DNA from: Candidatus Saccharicenans sp.
Lineage (GTDB): Bacteria; Acidobacteriota; Aminicenantia; Aminicenantales; Saccharicenantaceae
DNA: 13,158 nt
Assembly: GCA_024653405.1 (NCBI GenBank)
Contig: JANLGB010000048.1
Span: 1-13,158, forward strand
Direction of reading: 5' to 3'
In this document: piece after piece, positions 1 through 7,082 of the stretch
Layout: each line of letters starts with the position of its first letter
Position numbering within the stretch: position 1 is the stretch's first letter
Made by a program: the position numbers and the translations under genes
Notes under the pieces: model-generated
The model's input: the letters and a program-made list of their open reading frames with translations, nothing else
Databases searched by the model: none
Told to the model about the DNA's origin: nothing

Positions 1-7
1 TGTTCAT
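1..7 (-). CDS. Start of a gene running off the left edge (partial)
   Basis: On the minus strand an ATG at 7-5 is preceded by AAAGGAG at about 21-15, with about 7 bases between them, which is a normal ribosome site. Only the first two codons (Met-Asn) lie in the window, so the product cannot be named. The inference rests on this site plus a TATAAT-like box further upstream (104-99, minus strand). The ribosome site and ATG lie inside a strong inverted repeat (5-53), which suggests translational or transcriptional control. It could also be a chance match with no gene behind it. Confidence 0.35.
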
Positions 8-53
8 AACATCTCTCCTTTAATAAATTTCCGTTATAAAGGAGAGAGTTATG
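5..53 (-). promoter_or_regulatory. 17-bp inverted repeat covering a ribosome site and start codon
   Basis: The arms are 5-22 and 37-53. They pair over 17 bp with a single bulged A at position 11, around a 14-base A/T-rich loop. Read as minus-strand RNA, the distal arm masks both the AAAGGAG motif and the ATG of the gene leaving the window, as in a translation-blocking hairpin. Because the repeat is symmetrical, the plus strand also shows AAGGAG followed by ATG at 51, opening an 11-codon frame that ends with TAA at 84-86. It may instead be a protein-binding palindrome in the DNA. The pairing is seen directly and the role is inferred. Confidence 0.5.
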
Positions 54-81
54 ACCGATAAGGGCCCGTGCCCTCGTCCTT

Positions 82-104
82 TATAATCGTTCACAAGGAT
101 TATA
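82..104. promoter_or_regulatory. Palindrome TATAATC-N9-GATTATA, candidate operator and -10 box
   Basis: A perfect 7-bp inverted repeat with a 9-base spacer, 23 bp in all, is the size of a typical dimeric repressor site. Its right half, read on the minus strand, is TATAAT (104-99) and could be the -10 box of the gene leaving the window at the left. The hexamer 17 bases upstream of it is a poor -35 (AGTATT), so a promoter here would be weak or activator-dependent. The symmetry is seen; operator function is inferred. Confidence 0.35.
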
Positions 105-109
105 GCATA

Positions 110-439
110 GAATCAGGCAAAAATACTGTTTTTAAAAAAATATTTTTTGACCGGGCCAGTGAGCCCGGACCGGCCTGGCTATATCTTATCAATTAACAGT
201 GATAATCAAAGAGAAAGGAGAAAGACTCATAAATGTTTAAGAGATGAAAAAAGCCCGCCCGGTTCCGGACCGTCCCTTCCCATCGTCTTGTAGTGGCTCC
301 GTTTTATCGGCCGCGGGTGTGGAGTCATTTGCCAGGGCCAGATAAAATGAATATGCTGTTAGAGTCAGGACCAGTAAGGATGATTTTCAAGAATTCCTGG
401 GCAGCGAGGAACAATATACAGCTAAAACAGGAGGCGGCT
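110..439. other. Leader and intergenic stretch upstream of the MEMO gene
   Basis: About 330 bases hold no convincing gene. There is an A/T-rich tract at 128-148 and a GC-rich hairpin at 151-168 (CCGGGC, 6-base loop, GCCCGG) that lacks a following T-run. A four-codon frame starts at ATG 233 after AAAGGAG. The MEMO reading frame is open upstream to 293, but none of the starts there (GTG 293, ATG 347, ATG 353) has a ribosome site. I could not place a convincing promoter. Confidence 0.4.
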
Positions 440-1564
440 ATGTCTGGAAAAAATGGAATTTACCGGCGCGGCCTTGGCCAGGTCTCGTCCACAGGCCTGG
501 TTTTTATCCTGGTTATTTTCCTGACCGGTCTGCTTCCGGCCGGCGAGAGGTTGGGGTCGTCCCAGCCGCCCAAGGTCAGGCCCATCCGGGACGACGTCGG
601 CTTTTGCTGGCAAGCTGACAGCATGAAAATCCTGGTGGACTACCTGGCCAGCCAGGAAAAAGAAAAATTCGATTCGGCCGGACTGGCGGCAGCCATTTCC
701 CCGCATGATGATTATCTTTATGCCGGCCGCTTGTACTACCCGCTATTCAACCTGATCCGGACGAAAGAAGCAGTGATTTTTGGAGTCACCCATGGTGCTG
801 TCCGCAATGAAATCAAGGGACTGGACAGCCAGCTCATCCTGGACGATTACGACCTCTGGCCGGGAGTCCTGAAACCGGTGGAAATTTCGCCCCTGAGGTC
901 TTACCTGAAAGCTCACCTGAAAGCTGACTATTTTACCGTCAACAGTCGGGCCCACGAACTGGAGCATTCGATTGAAGCTTTGATTCCTTTCCTGCAATAT
1001 TTCAACCCAGAGATAAAGATTACCCCCATCATGGTGGCTCCGATGCCGCTGGAGAAGATGAAAGAAATTGCTGCCGACTTGGCCCGGGTTATAGCGGCTT
1101 ACATGAAGGAGAACAAACTCCAGCCCGGCCGTGATGTCTTCTTTTTGATTTCAGCCGACGGCAATCATTACGGAAAAGATTTCAACAACCTGGCCTTCGG
1201 CGAGGGTCAGGAAGCCTGGGAAAAAGCCCTGGCCTTCGACCGGAATCTCATCCACAGCTATCTCACGGGCCGAGTCACAGAGAAGAAAATCACCGGCCTG
1301 ACCGGGGAGCTCTGGGGCCAGACTTACCTGGATTATAAAAGTTCCTACTGGTGCGGCAAGTATTCCATTCCTTTCGGCCTGCTGGCAGTCAAGAGGATCA
1401 TAGAAAGGATTACCGGCCGCCAGGCCAGCGGTCGCCTGATTAGATTTTCGGACACCTACAGCGAGGGGGTTTTGCCTTTAAGGAAAATCGGGTTGGGGAC
1501 CACCGCTCCCTTTTCCCTGCGACACTGGGTAAGCTTTTGCTCCATCGCCTACTACCTTGATTAA
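440..1564 (+). CDS. MEMO family protein (AmmeMemoRadiSam system protein B-like), membrane-anchored or exported
   Basis: A 374-residue MEMO-family protein. The fold is related to non-haem-iron dioxygenases such as LigB, and bacterial members often accompany AMMECR1 and radical-SAM proteins; the reaction is unsettled. Start: ATG 440 follows AGGAGG with a short spacer; the frame is open to GTG 293, but upstream starts lack ribosome sites. Residues 1-10 are basic and about 18-34 hydrophobic, giving a signal peptide or anchor, so the rest probably lies outside the cytoplasm. The family metal-site set appears kept: His89 (in SPHDDYLYAG, where PHAGY is usual), His118 (GVTHG), His176 (ELEHSIEALIPFL), His243 (SADGNHYG) and Cys305 (WCGKYSIPFG). 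The C-terminal Tyr/Ser-rich end also fits. It has no partner genes nearby and converges on pyrB. The family call is confident; the function is unknown. Confidence 0.85.
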   Translation: MSGKNGIYRRGLGQVSSTGLVFILVIFLTGLLPAGERLGSSQPPKVRPIRDDVGFCWQADSMKILVDYLASQEKEKFDSAGLAAAISPHDDYLYAGRLYYPLFNLIRTKEAVIFGVTHGAVRNEIKGLDSQLILDDYDLWPGVLKPVEISPLRSYLKAHLKADYFTVNSRAHELEHSIEALIPFLQYFNPEIKITPIMVAPMPLEKMKEIAADLARVIAAYMKENKLQPGRDVFFLISADGNHYGKDFNNLAFGEGQEAWEKALAFDRNLIHSYLTGRVTEKKITGLTGELWGQTYLDYKSSYWCGKYSIPFGLLAVKRIIERITGRQASGRLIRFSDTYSEGVLPLRKIGLGTTAPFSLRHWVSFCSIAYYLD

Positions 1565-1825
1565 AAATGGTGACACACTACATATTTCCATATTTTCTCG
1601 CCGACTGGCCCTAATTTGACCTTAAGAGGCCCGCGATTCCAGGCTGGCTGAAAAAGGTTTTCTGGCTCATAATGAAATTTTAAGGTTCCCTGCGGACAGA
1701 TTGGTCCGGCGGTCAGGGTCAGACTCCTAAAAAATTGAGAATGTCTTGCATCTCGCCTTTTTTCTAAGACGTGCCCTTTTTCACATCCCCTGAAAATTAG
1801 GAAATATGTAGTGTGTCCCCCTTTT
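1564..1825. mobile_element. 262-bp element with 34-bp terminal inverted repeats (MITE- or REP-like)
   Basis: The ends 1564-1597 and 1792-1825 are inverted copies matching at 30 of 34 positions. The core GACACACTACATATTTCC (1572-1589) is perfect against 1800-1817. The interior has no ORF of note and no transposase. The element occupies the whole interval between two converging genes: it begins at the last base of the MEMO stop codon and ends one base before the pyrB stop. I see no target duplication. It resembles a non-autonomous MITE or a REP-type pair mobilised in trans by an IS200/RAYT-type transposase. A less likely reading is a bidirectional termination structure. The repeat is seen; mobility is inferred. 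Confidence 0.5.
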
Positions 1826-1826
1826 C

Positions 1827-2798
1827 TCAGGCCTTGCCCAGGACCATGGCCAGCAGGGCCATCCTGACATAGAGTCCATATTCCATCTGCCGGAAATAAG
1901 CGGCCCGGGGGTCTTTGTCCACCTCCATGGCGATTTCATTGACCCTCGGCAGGGGGTGCATGACAATCATCCTGTCCTTGGCCTTCTCCATCGTCTTGGC
2001 CGTGATTACGTAAGCATCCTTGGCTTTCTCGTATTCTTCCAGGTTTTCAAACCTCTCCCGCTGGACCCTAGTAACATACAGGACATCCGTCTCGGGCAGC
2101 ACCTTATCCAGGACTGTGTATTCCTTTTGCGGCAGATCCTTTTCCTCTACTTCCTCGATCACATCCCGGGGCATGCGCAGCACGTCGGGTGAAACATAAT
2201 TCAACTTGATGTTCTTAAACCGGGTCAACAGCCTGGCCAGAGAGTGCACCGTCCGCCCGTATTTGAGGTCGCCCAGCATGGTCACAGTCAGGTCGTCCAG
2301 ACGGCCCAGTTCTTCCCGGATGGTGAAGACATCCAGCAGGGCCTGGGTCGGATGTTCACCCACGCCATCGCCGGCATTGATCACCGGCTTGCCGGCATAC
2401 TGAGCCGCCAGGGCGGCCGAACCGACTTCCGGGTGGCGGATGACGATAACGTCGCAATAAGCGGCCAGGGTGCGCACGGTGTCGGGCAGGCTTTCACCTT
2501 TAGCCACCGAAGAATACCTGATGGGAATGACCGCCCCACCCAGCCGCTGCATGGCGGCCATGAAGGAGGCAAAAGTTCTGGTTGAAGGTTCATAGAACAA
2601 GTTGGCCAGGATTTTTCCTTTCAGCAAATCGAAGGTTCCAATTCTTTCCACCATCACCCGCATTTCGTGGGCCACGCTGAAGATATATTCTAGGTCGGCC
2701 CGGGAAAACTGCTTGACTGACAGTATGTCTTTGCCGTACCAGGGGGCGGTTTGCTGGTCGCCAAACGGCAGGTAGGGGCTTTTTGGTTTGGTAGGCAT
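1827..2798 (-). CDS. pyrB: Aspartate carbamoyltransferase, catalytic subunit
   Basis: Catalyses carbamoyl phosphate + L-aspartate to N-carbamoyl-aspartate, the committed step of pyrimidine synthesis, in the cytoplasm. The 323 residues are the normal length for a catalytic chain. Signature motifs are all present: the carbamoyl-phosphate loop [11 protein letters not shown] (69-79), the neighbour-chain loop SVAKGES with Lys100, RHP (121-123), HPTQALLD (149-156), [12 protein letters not shown] (176-187), the aspartate-side [10 protein letters not shown] (241-250), HPLPRVNEI (281-289) and the C-terminal [19 protein letters not shown] 2798 follows AAGGAG at a 5-base spacing, and a near-consensus promoter lies just upstream. 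No regulatory-chain gene (pyrI) or other pyr gene adjoins it, so it may act as a stand-alone trimer or have distant partners. Confidence 0.97.
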   Translation of the reverse strand: MPTKPKSPYLPFGDQQTAPWYGKDILSVKQFSRADLEYIFSVAHEMRVMVERIGTFDLLKGKILANLFYEPSTRTFASFMAAMQRLGGAVIPIRYSSVAKGESLPDTVRTLAAYCDVIVIRHPEVGSAALAAQYAGKPVINAGDGVGEHPTQALLDVFTIREELGRLDDLTVTMLGDLKYGRTVHSLARLLTRFKNIKLNYVSPDVLRMPRDVIEEVEEKDLPQKEYTVLDKVLPETDVLYVTRVQRERFENLEEYEKAKDAYVITAKTMEKAKDRMIVMHPLPRVNEIAMEVDKDPRAAYFRQMEYGLYVRMALLAMVLGKA

Positions 2799-2840
2799 GC
2801 TGACTCCTTCTTATCCTCTCGGGAATCAAAGTTTTCCTTT

Positions 2841-2869
2841 AATATATTTATCCTGCTGCAGGCTGTCAA
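2841..2869 (-). promoter_or_regulatory. Sigma70-type promoter of pyrB
   Basis: On the minus strand TTGACA (2869-2864) is followed by a 17-base spacer and TATATT (2846-2841): a perfect -35 and a 5/6 -10. Transcription would begin near 2834, giving a leader of about 35 bases before the pyrB ATG. That is too short for the long UTP-sensing attenuator leader known upstream of some pyrB genes. Confidence 0.75.
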
Positions 2870-3002
2870 CCTGGCGAAAAATTTTTAATCAGCATCTGAC
2901 CGCGAAAGAACCACGGCCTAAATTTTTTGCCAGAAAGAATCGTAACCCGAAGTTAACCCAAGGGACCGCCCGTTCCCCAGGGCTGCGCCCCGTAAATTCT
3001 CT

Positions 3003-4253
3003 TTACAGATACTTCTGCCACTCCCCCCGGTCGAATTCCAGCCGGAAACTGCCACCCCAACCGATGACCGCCGCTTCGGCCCGCTCCAGCTTCCGGGCCT
3101 GGCTGTAACGAATCACCAGCAGGCAGGCTTCTCTCACCGCCAGCGCTGCCGCCACCCCGGCCAGCTTATCGCCCTTCCCGGTTTTTTCCGGCACCATCTT
3201 TCCTTCCTGAATCGACCGCACCAGCTGGAGAAGCTCCAATTTTCTGACATTCCCCCTCCCCCTTGTCTGCGGACCGCTCTTTTCGACCTCTTCACCCGGT
3301 GAAGCAGGACTTTTTATCCCTGTAACAGAAGCCATATCTTTTCTCTCCACCGGGTGAGCCGCGTTCCCGGCCCGATCTTTATCGATGAGTTCAATCGCCC
3401 GTTTCAACCTGACCACTGCCAGCGGGCCTTTAATCCCGGCCGGAGTCACCAGAATATCCGATTGGCCGACCAGGCCAGCTATTTTTTCATTCTCCCGCTC
3501 ATCGCGTCCCACCACTATCAACCCCTCGGACTCAAAAAATACCCGGCCGGTCTTAATCAGGTCGATGTCCTCAGCTCTCAACTTTCCCCGCCACTCCATT
3601 AACCGCCGCAGCCGGGCGCTAAAAACCGGGTCGGTCAGCAGGCAGCCTCCAGCCGGGGTCGGGTATTCCTTGAGACCGTATTTTTCGGCCAGCTCCAACT
3701 GGCGTTTCCTCGAACGGCCACAGATGTCCAGCAGCCTCTCCCTGTCCACCAGGCCTTTTTCTTCCGGGATGGTCGGCTCCAGCAACCTGGCCGAAAGAGG
3801 CCTCAGCACCAGCCCCTTGAGGCCGGAAAGTTTTTCCACTATGACCAGGGACTGGCGGTTCTGAGACATGGGCCTTTCGCCAAGCACTTCACCGGTGGCC
3901 ACGAAATCAGCTTGATATTTTCCCAGCAGCCGCCCGGCCACTCTGGCCATCTGACCATGACAATCGATGCAGGGATTGAGCCGGCGGCCATAGCCGTATT
4001 TCGGATTTTCCACCAGCTCTATCTGTTCCTGACTGAGGTCGACCACCAGCAACGGCCAGCCCAGCTCTTCCGCTGCCCGAACGGCTGCCTCCGCTCCGAA
4101 AAACTGGCTGCGAAAGGTCAGGCCTACCACCTCAATTCCCTGCTCTTCCAGCAGCTTCCCGGCCAGCACGCTGTCCAGTCCCCCGGAGAAAAGCAACAGG
4201 GCTCTGGCTCTGGCCAACTTCCGGCCAGGTTTCCTGATTTCTGTTATTTCCAT
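3003..4253 (-). CDS. PP-loop ATPase, tRNA-thiolation-like (MnmA/ThiI-related)
   Basis: A 416-residue cytoplasmic protein of the adenine-nucleotide alpha-hydrolase fold. SGGLDS (23-28) is the PP-loop that adenylates the substrate. NPCIDC (Cys95, Cys98) and AGGCLLTDP (Cys204) are placed like the cysteines of MnmA-type 2-thiouridylases, suggesting sulfur transfer to tRNA. After about residue 235 comes a domain with GRVFF and VVGRDERENEKI, resembling the extra domain (DUF814/NFACT-R-like) of proteins often labelled tRNA (5-methylaminomethyl-2-thiouridylate)-methyltransferase. A charged, Ser/Pro-rich stretch (about 293-335) leads to a C-terminal segment I do not recognise. ATG 4253 is chosen because AAGGTGA sits 5 bases upstream; a GTG three codons earlier overlaps that motif. 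The exact tRNA position modified is not deducible; 4-thiouridine or 2-thiouridine are candidates. Confidence 0.75.
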   Translation of the reverse strand: MEITEIRKPGRKLARARALLLFSGGLDSVLAGKLLEEQGIEVVGLTFRSQFFGAEAAVRAAEELGWPLLVVDLSQEQIELVENPKYGYGRRLNPCIDCHGQMARVAGRLLGKYQADFVATGEVLGERPMSQNRQSLVIVEKLSGLKGLVLRPLSARLLEPTIPEEKGLVDRERLLDICGRSRKRQLELAEKYGLKEYPTPAGGCLLTDPVFSARLRRLMEWRGKLRAEDIDLIKTGRVFFESEGLIVVGRDERENEKIAGLVGQSDILVTPAGIKGPLAVVRLKRAIELIDKDRAGNAAHPVERKDMASVTGIKSPASPGEEVEKSGPQTRGRGNVRKLELLQLVRSIQEGKMVPEKTGKGDKLAGVAAALAVREACLLVIRYSQARKLERAEAAVIGWGGSFRLEFDRGEWQKYL

Positions 4254-4795
4254 CTGCGTCACCTTAAGAATCCCAAAAGTCCCGTGGGCTTTCCCGAAGA
4301 GCCAGGGTTAGCCCGGCCCGACGCTTCAATCATAGCAGAAACTTCCGCAGCTAATAAGGTGGCAGCAGACAATTCTTCCGCCAGTTATCCTGTTCCAGCA
4401 ACCGAAAACGATTTTTCTCTCTTATGAAATAAGGCTCATCCGATATTTCTGTAGCTGTTGTTGAAAGTAATAAGAGCCAGGGGTAGAACCCGAGGCTACA
4501 CGATGAATTACCAAAGGGCTCAATCATATGAATTTTAACCAGGCCCACAAGATTTTATCTGGGTCCCTCCACTTAAGATCAGCCAGCCAAATAAATCTGC
4601 TCCTGGAAAATACTATTTTCTCGGTCTTTCCCGCAAGAAATCTGGAAGAACCAGAAATAAGAAAAAACCGGAACCTCAGAAAAGACCCAGGTGCCCCGGC
4701 CGCCCAACGGCAGCTCTAACTTCTAGCCAGGAAAAGATTCAACTCTGCCCCGCCACTCTCTGTCTATTCTTTGTTTCAATAAAGTGATCAGGTCG
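4254..4795. other. Intergenic stretch without a supported gene
   Basis: About 540 bases lie between the PP-loop gene start and the terminator of the dehydrogenase gene. Short open frames exist (4528-4719 plus, 4351-4548 minus), but they have no recognisable protein character and no good ribosome site. Promoter elements for the PP-loop gene should be here, but I could not place a convincing pair; a TATGAT box at about 4336-4331 (minus) has no good -35. A small RNA cannot be excluded. Confidence 0.4.
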
Positions 4796-4817
4796 AAAAC
4801 CAGGGCTTTTGCCCTGG
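4796..4817 (-). terminator. Intrinsic terminator of the short-chain dehydrogenase gene
   Basis: On the minus strand CCAGGGC, a four-A loop and GCCCTGG form a perfect 7-bp stem (4817-4800), followed by TTTT (4799-4796). It begins four bases after the stop codon of the dehydrogenase gene. The T-run is short but the placement is exact. Confidence 0.75.
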
Positions 4818-4820
4818 TGC

Positions 4821-5651
4821 TCAGGAACCTTCCTTGGCCGGCTCGGATTCCTCCTCCTTCAGGCTGGCTACTTTCCTTATCTTATCCAGCCTGGCCAGCC
4901 AGCGCAGCAGGCTGAAAGTCCAGGGACAACGCATCAAGAAAGCAATTATCCGGTTGCGGCAACCGGGAACGACCATCACCTTCCTGCCATTCAGGGCTTT
5001 TAACGAGATCCTTACCACCCGGTCGGCCTTCATCCAGAGCAATCCAGGAATAGTTTCTTTCTTGATCCCGGCCACCTGGTGAAACTCGGTGTGGGTCAGG
5101 CCCGGGCAAAGAGCCTGAATTTTGATACCCGTTTCCATTAACTCGTTTTGCAGGTTCTCCGAGAACATCACCAGGAAAGCCTTGGTCGAACTATACATGG
5201 CCCCGGAAAAAGGAGAAAAAGCAGCTACCGAGGCCAGGTTGATAACCGCTCCCCTGTTTTTCTTAATCATCGCCGCCAGGGCCGCCCTGGTCAGCACCAC
5301 CGGAGCTGTTACATGAACTCCGATCATTTTTTCAGCTTCCCCGGTCTCATCGCGGTAAAATTTGCTCCGCCCACCGAAACCAGCATTATTGATGAGCAGG
5401 TCGAGGTCCTCGGTTTGCCTGATTTTATCAGCCAGACGGTATATCTCCTCTTCCCGGCTGAGGTCAGCCGGAAAAACCTCGGCCGAAATCCTAAATTTTT
5501 CCTTCAGTTCTGCCGCCAGCTTTTCCAGGCGGTCTTTCCTCCTGGCCACCAGGATTAAATCGGTCCCGGCCGCGGCCAGCTGCCTGGCGTATTCCTCTCC
5601 CAGCCCGGCCGAGGCTCCGGTTATGAGTGCTTTCTGGTATGGAATCTTCAT
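4821..5651 (-). CDS. Short-chain dehydrogenase/reductase (SDR), classical NAD(P)H type
   Basis: A 276-residue oxidoreductase with a Rossmann fold. Visible motifs are the nucleotide-binding TGASAGLG (11-18), ARRKDRL (36-42, basic residues after the second strand that hint at NADPH preference), adenine-contact Asp63 in PADLS, NNAG (88-91), catalytic Ser141, and Tyr153-x3-Lys157. The tetrad Asn is replaced by His113 in GVHVTAPVVLT, a variation I recall from related SDRs. A C-terminal tail (about 230-276), partly hydrophobic then charged, goes beyond the core and may help membrane association. It resembles the DltE/YqjQ-like subgroup; the substrate is unknown. ATG 5651 follows AGGAG. The gene has its own promoter candidate and terminator, so it is probably monocistronic. 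Confidence 0.88.
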   Translation of the reverse strand: MKIPYQKALITGASAGLGEEYARQLAAAGTDLILVARRKDRLEKLAAELKEKFRISAEVFPADLSREEEIYRLADKIRQTEDLDLLINNAGFGGRSKFYRDETGEAEKMIGVHVTAPVVLTRAALAAMIKKNRGAVINLASVAAFSPFSGAMYSSTKAFLVMFSENLQNELMETGIKIQALCPGLTHTEFHQVAGIKKETIPGLLWMKADRVVRISLKALNGRKVMVVPGCRNRIIAFLMRCPWTFSLLRWLARLDKIRKVASLKEEESEPAKEGS

Positions 5652-5697
5652 CTCTTCAACTCCTTTTTAATGATTCTTTCGCCGTCTCGGTTTATAT

Positions 5698-5726
5698 ATG
5701 ATATATGATAGCAGAACGGCCGCCAA
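5698..5726 (-). promoter_or_regulatory. Candidate promoter of the SDR gene
   Basis: On the minus strand TTGGCG (5726-5721, 4/6 to the consensus -35), a 17-base spacer and TATCAT (5703-5698, 5/6 to the -10) precede the ATG at 5651 by about 45 bases. The surroundings are A/T-rich and repetitive (TATCATATATCATATATA), so the -10 register is uncertain. Confidence 0.45.
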
Positions 5727-6173
5727 AAAATTAGACCGATTTTAGGGCCGCGCTTGTTAAAACGAACCAAGCCGGCCCATCCCTGATAATGAGCCAAAAG
5801 GCCTGCTCTTAATAACTCCTATGGTTGGGGACTAACCAAATTAATAAATCAACACAATAAAGCGCAAGAAGGGGGTGAGATCAAAACTCCTCTTTTATTA
5901 TCACCCCGCTTCTTCTCAAGCCGGGCCAAATTGATGCCATCCTGGAATATTCAGCCCCCGGTTCGGAAATTGCCTGAGGACTTTTTCCAGGTTGCTTCTG
6001 GCCGGGCTTCAACCAGTCCTGGTTGTTGTGCTCACCACGGCCCAGTTCTTGACCGGCTTTAGAACTGCTGGTTTTCCAGTTTTACTCGAACGACAGTCTT
6101 ACCGAAAAACAAGGTCGAGCACCGCCGGCAACCTGAATAAGGTCGTCAGGCTCTGCCCAAACTCTGTTTCAGG
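5727..6173. other. Intergenic stretch between SDR and mscL, with one long hairpin
   Basis: About 450 bases contain no supported gene. A plus-strand frame at 5992-6324 runs into mscL on the opposite strand and has the composition of a shadow. The notable item is the inverted repeat 5866-5878 / 5901-5914 (13 bp with one bulged G, 22-base loop). It could lie in the 3' region of the mscL transcript, but it lacks a T-run on either strand. Confidence 0.45.
5866..5914. repeat. Hairpin-forming inverted repeat
   Basis: AAGAAGGGGGTGA (5866-5878) pairs with TCACCCCGCTTCTT (5901-5914) over 13 bp with a single bulged G at 5908, around a 22-base A/T-rich loop. No T-run follows on either strand, so it is not a classical intrinsic terminator. 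It may stabilise the 3' end of the mscL message, bind a protein, or be the relic of a small element. Confidence 0.45.
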
Positions 6174-6560
6174 TCAGGCTCTCTTTTTCAGGGTTTCCAG
6201 AATTTCGGACAGAAGCTTGACCTCAGCCGACGGTTCCGGGGCCGGGGTCGCGGCCGCTTCCTGGGCTTTTTTCCTGTCTCTCAGTTCCTGGATCTTTTTC
6301 ATAGGTAGAACGATGGCAAAATAAATCACCGCAGCCACGATCAGGAAAATGACCACGGCATTGATAAACTTGCCCAGGGCCACCGGTCCCAGGAACAACC
6401 CGGAAAAATCAGGCCGGCCAAAAATGGCCCCGATGAGCGGGGTGAGCACATCGGCCACCATGGAGTTGACAATCTGGCTGAAAGCCGCCCCGATGATGAC
6501 TGCTACAGCCAGGTCAACCACGTTGCCGCGCATGATAAACTCTTTGAACCCTTTAAGCAT
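6174..6560 (-). CDS. mscL: Large-conductance mechanosensitive channel MscL
   Basis: A 128-residue inner-membrane channel that opens under membrane tension and releases solutes on hypo-osmotic shock; known MscL proteins form pentamers. The N-terminal signature [23 protein letters not shown] (5-27) leads into the pore-lining helix (about 14-45). A periplasmic loop (about 46-61) shorter than in E. coli is followed by TM2 (about 62-86), the cytoplasmic [12 protein letters not shown] and a C-terminal amphipathic helix (112-126). A Pro/Ala linker lies at about 102-111. ATG 6560 follows GGGAGG at a 7-base spacing. It stands alone on the minus strand with its own -10 box. Confidence 0.96.
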   Translation of the reverse strand: MLKGFKEFIMRGNVVDLAVAVIIGAAFSQIVNSMVADVLTPLIGAIFGRPDFSGLFLGPVALGKFINAVVIFLIVAAVIYFAIVLPMKKIQELRDRKKAQEAAATPAPEPSAEVKLLSEILETLKKRA

Positions 6561-6588
6561 GACTGTTCCTCCCTTCCAAAGTATAAAT

Positions 6589-6616
6589 ATTATAAAGAAA
6601 ATATTCTGTAACTAAA
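6589..6616 (-). promoter_or_regulatory. Candidate mscL promoter
   Basis: On the minus strand there is a perfect TATAAT (6594-6589). Sixteen bases upstream is TTTAGT (6616-6611), a weak -35. The predicted start of transcription lies about 20 bases before the mscL ATG. The -10 is good; the -35 is poor. Confidence 0.4.
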
Positions 6617-7070
6617 AGATTTTTTTCTAGAGTGAGACCAGAAGCTCAATAAAAGGGCGCTTTTCTGGGCTGGGTCAGATAAATTAATGACACCGCAGAA
6701 TCAGCCGCTTGAGGCTGAACATTATTCTTTCTTCCCCCTGAGAGAAGGAAAAGTTTTGGCTTTAGGGCCGAATAAGATGCCGGGCAAAAAACGGCAAAGA
6801 AAATAAGGGCTGACTGCCAGAAAATCCCCGCCAAGTTGTCACTACTGTCCTGGAGCTGATCAGTTTCTTGACTAAAAAACAGGAAGGTGTTAACTTGGAG
6901 CCAGAACCGATGAAAATGGACACCTTGAGGCAGGGCCAACGGTTATTAAGACACCACCTGAACCGGCCGGAAGAGTTAATTAAATCCCACCTTTTTAATC
7001 AGCGGCTTCAGCCCGGTCCGGCCCACAGAGCACCCGCCGTCGTTCGCCCCACACCCGGACCTTAAAAGTC
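6617..7070. other. Divergent intergenic stretch between mscL and the sensor kinase
   Basis: About 450 bases separate two divergently read genes. A minus-strand frame at 6646-6939 has no ribosome site or recognisable motif. A small hairpin TCAGCC/GGCTGA lies at 6701-6718. A possible kinase promoter is TTGACT (6868-6873), 17 bases, TAACTT (6891-6896): the -35 is good, the -10 poor, and the leader would be about 180 bases long. Nothing else is supported. Confidence 0.35.
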
Positions 7071-7082
7071 AGGAGCTGCTTC

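Noticed and set aside
293..439. N-terminal extension of the MEMO protein back to GTG 293
   Set aside because: No ribosome site at 293, 347 or 353. ATG 440 has a strong AGGAGG and begins a proper signal-peptide-like sequence.
2799..2840. UTP-sensing pyrB attenuator leader
   Set aside because: The promoter leaves only about 35 bases of leader, with no terminator hairpin or pyrimidine-rich pause tract.
4528..4719. Plus-strand frame of 63 codons in the gap beside the PP-loop gene
   Set aside because: Only a weak GGG-type motif upstream, no family resemblance, and a highly basic low-complexity end.
5992..6324. Plus-strand frame of 110 codons
   Set aside because: Its second half is antisense to mscL. 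There is no ribosome site, and the first half shows no protein motif.
6646..6939. Minus-strand frame of 97 codons upstream of mscL
   Set aside because: No ribosome site or recognisable domain, and it has an irregular composition; considered non-coding.
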